A stretch of 64,000 bases of DNA from Melanocharis versteri (Eukaryota; Chordata; Aves; Passeriformes; Melanocharitidae), in the NCBI GenBank assembly GCA_013397845.1, contig VZTG01007792.1:434111-498110 (forward strand), read 5' to 3'. The notes beneath the pieces were generated by a model. The model was not told the DNA's origin. It saw nothing but the letters and a program-made list of their open reading frames with translations, and did not search any database. The translations under genes were made by a program, and so were the position numbers. Of this stretch, positions 24,633 through 37,013 are shown piece by piece; within the stretch, counting starts at the first letter, position 1; each line of letters starts with the position of its first letter.

Positions 24633-27600
24633 ACAGCGATTCCACTTGCAGTCCCAGATTGCAAACTTGCTTTGCAAGGGGCCTGCTCACTTTTTTTACG
24701 TAAGCCTATGAGACTTCTCATTGACTATTGTCTTGAAACACAAATAAAGATTTGGGCAGCTTCCAGTTTAGTGGCCACTTGAGAAAGCGAGATAGCGAGA
24801 TATCAATAATTGAAAGATCAGTTTAACACTTGTGCAGAAGAGACAGTTGAAAGATTTTTTTTTTTCACTTTCATTTGCTAGTTTTTAGGTGGTTTAGGGA
24901 TATCTTTCTTTGCTTGGGCTTCTGCTGCTGGCAGTCTTGTTTTGATATGAGAAGTGAAGCCTTCTTGTCATTCCAGGGAAGCAAAAGAAGAGGTGTTGTA
25001 ATGCAACTAGCAGTGGGACAGGGCTGGGAGACAGACCTGGTCTGAGTATTAAAATCTCCCTTTCCATGGCTGCATGGCTTTCTTGTGCTTTGTTCTGTTT
25101 TTAAATCCTGACCATGGCAGTAGTCTAGTTTATTAGAGAGCTGTCTTAGTCAGAAGGTGGTACTCCAGAGTGTGGGAACAGAAGTAAAAGGTTAGATGGA
25201 AAAGAGAATGGCACTAGGCTATGCTTGATCCTCGTGAGTAGAGGAAACCTGGGCCATGGAACCAGGATCTTTGTCCAGAGAACAACAGTACACAACACAG
25301 GTGCCAGGGAAAATGGCAAAACAAGGGAAAGTGCTGGCAGGCACAGCATCTCAAGAGCTGTCTGTGAAAAGTGACGTCTCCCACTTTCTGCTTCCTGGTA
25401 AAACTTGCAATTAATTGGAATTGCAAGAACCTCACACAGAAATAGGAAAGGGACAGAACTGGGCTGCTGAGTTTCTAAATAGACTTGTACCTCTGCAAGC
25501 GAGCTTAGCCTCTGGTTTCAAAAGTGGGAATGCAGCCTCAGAGAGCAAGGATTTTGTCTGAGGCTTAGCCAACCTGTTCCCTATGCTGGTTATTTTTAGT
25601 TTCTCACCTCTCTACCTCTCCCCCTGCTAACTTAGTGATGAGTTGAGGCTTTGATTTTCTAATTACCCTTAGCAGGAACCACTTGTCAGGAAAGCCAAGA
25701 ATCACTGACTTCAGAAAATGAGTTTATTTTTCACAAGTCTTACACAACTAGAGATTTAGCCTCAGTAAAATCACAGGCTCCAGTTCCTTTATTCTTCTGT
25801 CACTGCATTTGGGATTCTTGCTTTTGTGCCAAGCCATTTTTCCTGCCTTCTTGGCTCAATAGGCTTAATTTTTGGTCTTGTTTGACTTCTCTTCCTTACA
25901 AAAGAACCAGCCCTTTCAAAACTGACTGGTTCCCAAGTCTCTTTATGTGCTGCAAATGGAGTGGTGATTTCAGCTCCCACCCCATGTCTCTTCAGGTCCA
26001 GTATTCTCTTCCCAAGCCTTCCACATCTAAGTAATTCCAAGTCCCTGCCACAATTAGTGGAAAATATGCTGTTGTAGTGGAGAGGAGTCACCCTGGTGTG
26101 TCATCTTTGCTCTGTGGCCACACCATCCACTTGGTGTCAGCCCTTGGTAGCACGGGGAGGTTTCTGGTTGTGTTGGCAGAAGGTGGTGGTGGTCAGTGTA
26201 GCAGTGGATCATCAATGGAAGCTCTCTTCACTGTCATTCCCAATGGACAGGCAAAAAATTGTATCACAAGGACTAGAGAACCACTAGGAGAATTACTCTA
26301 TGTGACAACATAGTATTTGGGAGAAAATATACTTTTGAAGCTTATATGCTTGAATTATTTTTTTTTTCCTTGATTAACAAATATTTTTCTTCTTAAGAAA
26401 CACTGAAAATGTGTCTGGAGAAGTAAAACTGAGTGCGAAAAGTAGGCAGGGATTTTCTGTGTGACCAGAAAGAAACACTTTGAAAAAAGTCCATAAGTGG
26501 AGTTGATAACCTTACCTGCTGGAAGTGACATCTTGGATGTCTAATGCCTTCTTTAGAGAGTTGTCAAACTTTTCCCTGTAACTGGAGGAATAAAAATTTG
26601 GTTTTGTGTAACAAAGACATTACTATGCCTTTTTAGGAATCAAGTTGGTGAGCAGGTTTGAGGGTCTATCCTTTGCTTGTGAATGTAACTGGAGACTGTC
26701 AGATATTGATGGTTTTATGGTGCGTGCCACAGTAACTTCTTTCTCTGGAGTCCTGCAGGAGGTTTGAGTGGTCCATGTGTTATTTTGTACAGCCCTGAAC
26801 AGTGATGAAATGGCTGGGAGAGGGGTATTTCATGGAATGCTTTGGATAGTCAAGCCAGAGTCACTTTAAGATGAATTTGGGATCATTAGAAATGCATTGA
26901 GTTCTGTAGCTTGTTCAGGTGAGTGGAGCTACAAAAGTGAAAAACCATCAAGCAAGTCAAAAAGCAAACTTGACCTTTTAAAAGAAATGTTATGAGTTTG
27001 GAATTAGCCTTGTTTGGAGAAAAAAATGTGGCAGGAGAATGGGTTCTAACATGGCTCCAAATGGGCATTTGGCTGGTTTTGTGTGTTTTGGTGAGGACAT
27101 CCCAGTGAGTCACAGTTCCTTGCTGATGCCTGGGAACATTGAAGATCGCTGAACTTCTTCCTTTGCTTGCTCTGCTGCTTTGATAGAACAAGAAATCTTA
27201 AATGCTGCAGTTGTGGGGGATTATGTTTCAAATAAATGTATATATTCCTAGATGTAATTATTGGTGCACTTCTAGTGAATCTGGTTCTGAGAATCTTTTG
27301 GTAGACAGTAGCAGGGTGCTCAGGAGGACAAATGTTCTTGTCCAGCAACTGTCAGAGTTTTTTTACAGTTTTGGGGTATTTTTACAGCACTTTCGAAAGG
27401 AAAGTGTGATCCAGCAAAATGGGATATTTTTTCTTCTTTTTCTTATTTTTTAATCTGAGGTGCAATTCCTCACAGACTTCTCTGGTGACAGTCAGTTTAA
27501 GAGGTGACAACCCTGCTTTCTGCTCCTCTCATGCTGCAAAAAAAAGGTGCCAACATGTTGGTTTCTTGGGCCGTGTTTCAGACCAGAACAGTGAAATGAG

Positions 27601-28037
27601 CTGAGTTTTAAAACAAAAACCAGAGGTTTATTTCTCCCGCTCGATCACGTCTGTGATCCATTTTAGAAATGGTCTGATGTGTGACTGAAGAAGAGAAGAT
27701 GGTTAACTGTGGCCAAAGCAGAGGAGGCTAAAGATGGCGACTTTTGCTAGAGGAGATTGAAGTGAAGCTGTGCCTTGTGTAAACTTAAAAGGTGGAATTC
27801 TGCCCTGATGAAAATCAATGGAAAGGACTGGTCTGGTGCCAAAGTGTAAGGTTTCTTTAAGTAATGTTTGCTACAAAACAGAAGGATTAGAAGGACCAGT
27901 TGCTTTTTTTAGTGGAATTGTTCTTCTGGGGTTTTTTTGGTAGTGTATTTTGAAGTTTATCTTGTCAAGTGTTGAAGTGCTCCAAGCTATAGCTAGAAAA
28001 AAAAACAATCAAGTGTGTTTCATATCGCTCTCATATC

Positions 28038-28378
28038 GACCTTATCTCTCTACAACCACCTAAAAGGAGGTCATAGCTGGGTGGGGGTCAGTCTCTTCTG
28101 CCAAATAACGAGCAACAGGATGAGAAGAAATGGCCTCCAGTTGCACCAGGGGAGGTTTAGATGTATATTAGAAGAAAGTTCTTCTCGGAAAGGGTGGTTG
28201 GGTGTTAGAACAGGGTTCCCAGGGAAGTGCTGGAGTCACCATCCCTGGAGGGGGATTTAACAGATGTGCAGATGTGGCACTGAGGGAGAAGGTATAGTGG
28301 TGGACTTGGTGGTGCTGGGTTTATGGTTGGGCTTCATGAACTTAGTGGTCTTTTCCAAACTAAATGATTCTATAATTC
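28038..28378 (+). mobile_element. CR1 LINE, 5'-truncated 3' end
   Basis: About 340 bp resembles the 3' end of avian CR1 non-LTR retrotransposons. In order it shows a CTCTCTACAAC-like start, an AAAGGAGGT motif, CACCAGGGGAGGTTTAG, AAGTTCTTCTC followed by AAAGGGTGGTT, GGAGTCACCATCCCTGGAG, TGTGGCACTGAG, and a tail TGATTCTATAATTC containing the CR1 terminal octamer. It lies in the same orientation as SLC10A7. The element is heavily 5'-truncated, which is typical of CR1, and encodes no intact protein; an open frame of about 80 codons across it is incidental. The divergence from the generic CR1 sequence I remember is moderate, but I cannot name the subfamily. Confidence 0.9.
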
Positions 28379-31082
28379 ATTCCATTCTTACGGTTGAAAA
28401 AGTGGAAATGCTGTAAGTTCATACACTCATCCTTACACGGTCTTTTTGACAATGTCCTTCTCATGGTTCTACTGGGTTCCCTCCCTGGTCCAAGTAACAA
28501 ATCATGTACACAATATTGCATCTTTCTATAAATAGGATGAGTACCTTCCAGCTGGAGAAATGTTACTGCTTTCAAACCCCTTTTGTTTGAATGAACTACT
28601 GCAAATACTTTTAAGATAAAGTCACATGAAATCACTTACTTTTCAAATGCTGAAGTTAAGAATTTAGAGAAAATATATGTAGTACCAAATGGAGGTATAA
28701 GTAGCACTTAATATATTTTTGACGCTGCCTGGTTTTTTTAGCTGTTTACGGGCTTCCAGTTTAATTTTTGAATGTCTGTGAGATACGTCACACAGTTTGA
28801 TAGCGAAGTTAAGACTTTGTAATGCTTCTGAAAGGTACGGATGTTACAAGAAAGAATCCAGAGAAAAGCTTGCTAGAGTACCCAAATCAGATGGAGCCTG
28901 GACTCTTCTGCTTTTTGTGTAAGAAATCGGAGGAGAAATGCTCTTTGTGGGTACCAGTGATGTATCATGGGTGTGGGCTACACTGCTCCAGAGGGGGACC
29001 TCTGTTCTATTTTATCTGCTCGATGAAGCAAAGTAGAAGAATTGTCAGTCCTTGTTTATTTACAGGCAGGTCTTCTTATCCCCTAAAATGTGAATAAAGG
29101 AACAATCTTTACTGTATTTTTCATTGCTAATATGAACTGTGGCATACGTGTGACACAGATGGAGTGTTCTTTGTTTCTCCTTCTAGTAACCAGCTTTATC
29201 AAATGCCACCTCCTGCCTTCCTGGTGATCAAGCAGTGGCAGTCAGCACAACAATAACACTTTGTATTTAACGATTCCTTTTAATCCGTTGACTTTGCCAG
29301 CCTGTTACACATGATTTTGTGTTAAATGCTTGGAATGCTCTGGGTGTGCACTTTACGAAGCTCTATCTCTATCTTGAACTCTGTCTATAAATATCTACTT
29401 AATCCATTCTGTTCTGGAGCCCAAGAACAGATAGGTGTGCTTGTTCACTCTGTGCTATCACTTGTAACTTCTGTGACTCTTTAGGGATCTTTATTAAAAA
29501 CTCAGACTGAAAAAAATGCAGGGGGAGGGGGCACCAGCGAAACCAGACAAACCCCATCATATATCTATCTGTCTCTTGGCTTCCTTTTCTGTCCTCTGGG
29601 ATTTTTTAATGTGTGTCTCATAAGCCAGGTTATAGACTTTTGGAGGAAGAGACTGCCTGATAAATACATACAGTTTACTGCACATTGGGTCATCTAACCA
29701 TTTAGTGCTATTGTAAAACAAATAACTTAAATAATTCTGTTCTATTGCTGAGTCTTCCCTGGTAAATTTGTAGGTAAACACTTATCTGAGTGTTTTCAGT
29801 TTTTGTTTCTCCTGTATGTGTGTATGAAGGTTGCATACAGATGAAATAGGAGACTGATTAACTGGCAGCGTAGAAAAATCAGTGCAACCAGCTACTCTGG
29901 CAGTTTGACAACCATTTGCATACTAAACTGAACAAAAAGGAGAGGTGCTCTTTAGCCTGTTTCAGTCACAGCAGCCTAATGAATTGTCCATAGCTATTGG
30001 AGATATTAAACATAATTTGTGCTCGAGCTTTTTTTGAAAGAGTTTATAGTATTCCCTTTAAAGAGAATCTGTTGGTGCTTTGGTGCAAAAAGGAGGATTT
30101 ATGTTTTCATGGTACTGTTAAATAATTTGAGCTTATGCCATTTTTTTAACATACTTGGATAATATTGCTGTCTGGCATTTCATTATACAGATAAGATTTG
30201 AGGTGGGTGAGAGAGTGTTAAAATTGTGTACAAGAAGAGCGTTTAATAAACCTCATTCACTTGTTTGATTTACATTTAGTTGCCTGTGTTCTCTCTATAT
30301 GCAATCAGGGCAACATTTAAGAAAATACTGTGTTCGAATATGCCATTTCACAGAGGAAAAATGGAGAGAGTTTGCCAGGGCAAAGGGCAAGGTCATCAAT
30401 TTGTATTCACTGAATGTGACATATATTGCATAAAGAAGATTTGATCAAACCTTTTTAATGTACTTTATTCAAGAGGTTGAAAGGAATACTGCTGTAATTC
30501 TCTACATTTGTGTTGGCATAAGAAGGACAGATGGCTACTAGAGAGCTCTTCACAGTTTTCCTTTCGAAGGATTGCAAGTATATGATAAGTGAAATCCTGG
30601 TTTTGGACAGGAATGTATTGATGCCATTGAGATAAATACATCCATCTGCAGAATTTCACCTAATCCAGCTGCCTTAATATGGAACTGATTGATACCATAA
30701 CTCATGTACTTGGGGTTGTTTGGATTAAAAAAAACCAAAACAGCCCAACAAGTTATTATTCTCCTTAATTTTGAGACTAAACATGTCCTAGGATGGGGAT
30801 AAACAATTCAAACACAGAGATGGCCGAGTTCTTTGCTTCTTGGTGACCGTTGATGGTCATACAGTTTCAAAATGCACTTTTTTATCCTGTCTCATTCACA
30901 ATGCCAATTTCAAAAACTATGTCAGTTTGTGGTTTTTGTCTTGCATACACCCATTAACTGGACAGTTAGCTTTTCAAGCCACTTGGAACAAGATTCTATG
31001 TTTATATTAGTGAATTTTCTTTTTCCACGTTTTCCACGCTTTGAGAGTGAATGCATTTGCATTTATTGTTATAATGCATTTA

Positions 31083-31130
31083 TTGCATTATTTCAGATGG
31101 CCTGTGTCCTAGCCATCTGAAATTCTGCAG
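31083..31130 (+). other. Stem-loop, 12-bp perfect stem extended to 17 bp
   Basis: ATTTCAGATGGC at 31090-31101 is the exact reverse complement of GCCATCTGAAAT at 31112-31123, with a 10-nt loop between them. Beyond a 2x2 internal loop, TTGCA at 31083-31087 pairs with TGCAG at 31126-31130 through four Watson-Crick pairs and one wobble. The whole fold is 48 nt, short for a typical precursor microRNA. It could be a chance inverted repeat, an RNA structural element, or the trace of a small inverted-repeat element. Confidence 0.6.
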
Positions 31131-34100
31131 AATTTTGCAGTGCGTGAGAACCTTTCCCTGTTGAACACCTTCATTATTCCACTGGGTATCAGATTTTGTT
31201 CTACAATTTTATTTTTATCTGTCCTTTTTGTCCAAAAGAATAACTATCATGTAGCAGGAGAATCTGATACATTTTGCTAGCAGGCCTGTAATACCGGAGT
31301 GCATAATTTGGGAAGAGCTTGGGGCTATTCTCCTGACGCTTGGACGTTTCACATCCCTCAGCCACCAGCAGTACGTCCTGATTCATTAGGACACAGTGCA
31401 GGGCTGGGCTTTGTTCCCTCTGCAGCCTGGGAATGTTCACTCCGTGCCCGCTGTGGTTCTTGGCTGTGCAAGAGGCGGGTGCTCCGCGCCGGGGCCCTAA
31501 TTGTTAACAGAGATGGCATCTCTCACATAATCCACACTGACCGAGCAGTCCTGGAGGGTGTAGCTGCAGATGTGTTCACTGAGGCTCATGCTGTGGAGGC
31601 GTTTATTTCTACATTCTGAGAACTTCAGTGGAAAGGGAGATTTTGTGCCATTTTGGCCTTTTAGCCTGTTTTATTGAACTCGCTGCTCTTTCACAGCTCT
31701 ATCTATCAGGCTGTTAGGGAGCTTTCTGTTGGATCCATTATTCTTCAAAGACTTAATTAAATTGTACAGTGTAATTAATCTGTCTTCTTAATTTCTGAAA
31801 TTCTGATAGTCTGTAGATAATAAAACAACAGGGAGAGATTCCGTGGCTGCTCAGTAGTATTATGAGTCTGGAGGGAAACAAAGAGTATATTCCTTCCATG
31901 AAAATAACTTTATACATGGATGGCTGCAACTGTATTGCAGCAAACAAAATCTTCTGTACTGGAACTGACTGAATATGCCTTCTCTGTCAGTGGCCAAGAG
32001 CAAATAGTTAAGGAACACTGTATTTAAAGTTCAGGTTATTCTTATGTGTCACCTTTCCCTGAAGTTCTCACACTCTCCGGCTCTGTATTTCCTAAACTAG
32101 TCATAATTTCTGTATATGTGATGAATTTCAGATTTATCTTCTGTGAGCTTGTCCTGTTTTCTCTTCAACCCCTTATACATGCATTCGGTTGTAAAAAAAT
32201 AGTTTTAAGGAAAGAGATGTCTGGAATGAGGGTTCTTCCGTTAGATTTAACCAGACGATTCTGCCATTTCTCCCATGTGTTAGCTGTGCTTACCTGCTAA
32301 TGCTAGGGGCATTGTACTGAAATAATAGGCCATTGGTATGTCAGTGTCTCACATGCCAAGTGGAAAACAGGGAACTCTTTGAGTGCAAATCTTTGGAAAT
32401 AAAAAATACTACATGCAGGATAAAGGCACAGCTATAATAGCTCGATAGAGATGGGCATCAGAAAAACTTGCATTTGTTTGCTGCTTGGTTAGGACTGTCA
32501 CTCACTGAGATCATTCACTTCAGGAGACCTGTCTAAAGTTTGGTTTTTGGGTTAGGAACAGACAGGGACTGTCTGAGCAAAGCCTTCTGTAAATAACCTG
32601 TTCTTACCCTGTTTTTTCCATTTGTTCTTTTGAATACATCCCTTCTGATAATTTCAGCTATATATCTTGATTTTGCAAACAAAATGTCTGTGCAAAACAG
32701 TATCTGTCAGCAGTCAAAAGCATGTAATTTCAATTATAACTTTTTTAAAAGGTCACATGATGCTTGTGTGCACTGACAGGCTTATATCATAAGGTCAAAA
32801 ATATGTGGAGGGTTTCTTTTGGTTTTTTTAATGGGCTATTGATAGCAGAGGGGAACACAAATGTAACAAAGAATAACTGAAAAGGCTCTTTGAATCTGAC
32901 TTCGCAACAAACATCAAAGAAAAATGCACTGCCACCTCTTAACATGGTATGAAAAGTTAGCAAGTGTGCATTGTTCCCTGCTAAATTATTTTGCTCTTTT
33001 AAATCAAATTTAACTTGTTGAGAGTTGGTGTTATTTTAAGAGATGGCTCATTTAATTGCATTACTACTGACATTCTTCATGCTGTTGTTGGGGTGGGAGA
33101 TACCTTGCTGTTTCATGCTCATTTAGTCTTTCTGAGGCACTGAGCAAGCTGAGATAAGAGCTTTTTCTTTTTTATCAAGTAGTCACTAAAAAAAGTAAGA
33201 TACAATTAAGCACAGTGCTTGTAAAAGCCGTTGCTGATCCTTTCAGTCTATGCTCACCATTTCAAGCATGTGCGTGCTAACAGGATTTATATAAATATCT
33301 TGTAGAATCTGTAGGGATGGGGGAAGGATGACACATCTGAAATGCCCCAGGCCAACATAAAGTTTGTTTAGTCTGCACATTCTTTGGTTCAAATACAACT
33401 GTTTTTATTGATATATTTCCTTTGTATCATTGTATTGTCAGCTCAATTTTCATAACTTTGTGTTAGACCTTGAAAGCCTGAAGGTGTGGAAGCTTTTCGT
33501 TGGCTGGCTCTGAGTTCTGTATTACAAACCTGTGTGTAATTCTGAGAGCTTTGCAGGGTAAGGGAAGAACGTCACTGGTTGGGAGTGCCAGGCTCAGGAA
33601 ATCTGGGCAAAGTCCATAGTATGACACCAGCACAGTGTTTCGATCCAGAATTACCGTGTATGTCAGGTTGAGAGCTGGGATGAGGGGTTGCCCAAGCATC
33701 AGAGCAGAGCTGTGGCTCCAGGGGCCATGGTTCAGCACAGAGCGGGGAGTCTTCCTTCCTGAAGAGTGGGCAGGACTGAAACTCCCTTTACTTGCTGACT
33801 CCCACAGGTGCCCAGACACCTAAACTAGAGGTACTCTGTATTCCAGTTCTGGTGTCTGCAGGCAGATATTCCGTCACAGCTGAGAGTAAGTTATTCAGCT
33901 TGTACAGCTCAGACGTAAATGAATGTGCACGCTCACGTGAAACACTTGTGTTTCTTTCCCTTTTGATTGCTCTGAGCAAGGCAAAGTTGCATCAAGTTTC
34001 CTGTCTGTACTTTCACCATCCTAAGGAAACGGGATGTGTTTGCAAAGAGCACTGTGATAAAGATAAGCTGCTTTCTCTCTCCCTCCCTGCACCTGAAGTG

Positions 34101-35225
34101 CAGGTGGGTAAATCTCTAATGCAAACATAAGCTACAGAAGCTGAGGAACAGCAGCTTCTCCTAAAGAGCATCTTGAGATGAGGTGGAAGCTAAATGAACT
34201 TCTTTCTGTGGCCACACTTGGCAGCACAATAGAGATAGCAAATGACTTGAAGCATAAAGAAAACACAGCTTCTGCTGGCAAATTTCAGTTACTTCATTCA
34301 TGAAAAGGTATGAAAAGTAAAAACCTTAATTTACATGGTTATTCAAGATGCATTGACAGGATAGTGAAGAGAAAAAGTGATGTTTACATTGTGTCTGCAA
34401 ACCTCCCATTGTTTTCCTCATTAGCCCTATGTAATTTTAAAGTAGCAACGCACAAGTTGCATCCTGATTTGACCTCAGGAGCCTCGCTGTTCAGCTCAGT
34501 GGTTTCCCTGTAGAAACAAACTGACACTGCCTCGCTGGAATTTTCTTCAATCAATATAGTGTGGCACCGTACAAATTATACGGCAGAATGGTATTAAAGA
34601 AAAGCTCATCTATTGATACAGTTGGCTAGAGAAACAGATTTTTATTTAAGAGCTTTCAAAATATTTTTTACAAGTGAAATGGGACCCCATGGAATGAATT
34701 GTGTATTTTTTACTTTTTTTTTTTAAGATGCAGACATTCTTTTCAGTTGCTTTTAGCAGTGTAGAATTCCTTTGTATTAGAGTCTGTAGGGTAAATAACT
34801 GTTATTGTACATCTCAAATGTAGCTATATAACAGTATTTATGCATATATTTCTGTAATTTTTAGAACAAACCCTCAGAGGTTATGTACTGTGTGAGTGCA
34901 AGTCTACAGCAGCAAAACTGTTAATTTGCCTGACTAGAAATATTAACCATACTATATCAAATAACTGCCAGGAACAATTCCCCACCATTCCCTGTGACTT
35001 CATTTTAATTGATTTTTTTTTTTTGAACTTCCAGCTTCTGAGATTTCGTTTACTCTGACAGAATGTTTATTAAATGTGTAAAAAGAAAATTGTATTGTAA
35101 ATTGTTTCTGAGAGTGCTTTTATCTTCCATAAATTGGTAGCTCATTTAACATTTTCCACCTACCTTTGTTTTCCACCCCTGTGCTCTGCCTCATTTGTTT
35201 CCTTATTGGATTTGGTGATTAAATA

Positions 35226-35252
35226 CTGATCAGCTGCTGGTCTGATCAGCTG
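35226..35252. repeat. Paired CTGATCAGCTG palindrome-containing repeats
   Basis: CTGATCAGCTG occurs at 35226-35236 and 35242-35252. Because CTGATCAG is itself palindromic, the two copies are both direct and inverted, and could form an 8-bp stem with an 8-nt loop. Confidence 0.7.
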
Positions 35253-36776
35253 TGCATATTGCTGCCTTTTAAACATTGTTCATAAACACCCTGAGGACAG
35301 GGTTATGTACACGGTGATAAACAGGGTGGGGGTGTTGAGTGGGACCATTTGAGCTGTTTTACAAATGATGGGGAGCTCCACAATGAGCATTTGCAAAACA
35401 GGTCGTTGAAACAGACCTCTGTGTTACAGCAGAAATTCGTGATGCCCAACTGTCCAAAAGGGCTCTCAGCTGGGAGCTTTACATTGCAGAGCTGTAGTTT
35501 GTGTTCAGGCCTCTGATGCTAAACAGAGGATTGGTAATGCTTTCATTAGGGTTTTTTTCTGTCTTGTTCTCTTTTTTCTTTCCCCTTTAAGATACTTTAT
35601 TTTCAGTGATAATGTTGTACAGTCTGTCATGCATTGCTGTGAAGATCCATGAAGGAACATGGAATTTACATATGAATCTAAATGATTATTTTCTCTTTGA
35701 AAAGCAGAGATAACATATGCAAGTGCTACCTCTGAACAAAAAGAACAAATCAGGATAGTAAAGGAAATCATTGCAGGATTTAGACTGTACTTCAGTTGAA
35801 ATATCAGTCTATTTGCTGCGAGATATCATAATATTTTTTTTTTACTGCTTGAAACAATTATTTCTGAATAACCAAGTTCTATGAAATCACTGGAAGTGTA
35901 ACAGGAACAAAAGATGCTAAAAGCTGGTATTTTGTGCAGTGAATTTGTACCATTTGGTAGACTTCTTCCAAGGACAATTTTAAGTTCTTTTGCTGTCAAG
36001 ATTTCAATGCATGGAGACTTTTTGCACATATTTGCAGTATGTGTGGTAATGAATATTATTTCAGGAATACAGTTATCTGTTGAAGCACACGAGTAGCTTT
36101 TTGTATGCTTTGTAAAGTCATGATAGGTAAAACTTTTCGAAGTAGCTAATTTGATTTCAATGGGAGTTTCACTTCTAAGCTCCTTGTTCTATTTTTGTTT
36201 GTTTCTTTTAAATGTTTCTAGGCACCTCTCTCTGTCTTTTGTGAATTGGGTAGCTTCAAGAAATCCAGTTGGTGGAAGTTATGCATTTAAGGCCACTTGA
36301 TAACCTAAGGGGCAAGGTGTGCTCATGATAATTCCACTTCATTTTTGAGTGCTTGGATCTGTTGCAGATGTTCAAAGGCATTGTCTGGCTCTTGCTTCCC
36401 ACTGCTGATGAGTTGGGGTTTTTTTGTTGTTTCTGTAACAAAAGATCAGGTTCTGGAACGTGATATCCAGTCTTTGGTAAACGACCTGATGGGACACGTG
36501 CTTGTCACTATGTGTAGAAAGTAAACACAGAGCTGCTGTTCTCAGTCAGGACGGCAGCAGCTGTGGGCATGCAGAGTAGAGGAGTGTAAGGCACCTCTGG
36601 CATTTTACCGACGTGTTATTTGGCAGCTACACACTTGGATTATGAGATTTTATTAAATACTACTTCCCATTCAGAAAACTCAATTCTGCTCTGGTAGCAT
36701 CGTGGGCACTTGAACAGTTATGGCTCTACTATTTGTTTGTATTTGGTAATGTTGTTATTTCCTTTTTGTGGTGAGG

Positions 36777-36812
36777 TTTTTTTTGGTTGGTTGATTGGTT
36801 GGTTGGTTTTTC
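36777..36812. repeat. (GGTT)n simple repeat
   Basis: A T-run is followed by imperfect tandem GGTT units with one GATT interruption. Similar GGTT-rich DNA occurs at about 3.1 kb and 8.0 kb. Confidence 0.8.
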
Positions 36813-36970
36813 TTAGACTTTACTCATGCTGTGATGTTCAGAAAATGCAAAAATTCTAGGTAACTCTAGGCTCATCTTGCCGACTGTCCTATCTGGCTGT
36901 TTGTTCTGACCCAGGTAGAACAGGTGGATACAAACCAGGGCTGAAAACTTCATAGTTTCAACTTGACAGT

Positions 36971-37013
36971 GGGATCTTGAAGGTCTTTTCCAGCCTAAAG
37001 GATTCTGTGATAA
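36971..37013 (+). mobile_element. CR1 LINE terminal 3' fragment
   Basis: A short stretch matches the last bases of CR1: GGGATCTTGAAGGTC, then TTTTCCAGCCTAAAGGATTC and TGTGATA, corresponding to the usual 'gatctt-aaggtc-ccttccaacc...attctatga' ending. Similarity could extend some tens of bases upstream, but the boundary is unclear. The orientation is the same as SLC10A7. The short length fits an old, severely truncated insertion. Confidence 0.72.

Noticed and set aside
28038..28378. Coding sequence inside the CR1 fragment
   Set aside because: The fragment lies at the 3' end of CR1, mostly non-coding, and is truncated. The 81-codon frame does not correspond to reverse transcriptase or endonuclease motifs.
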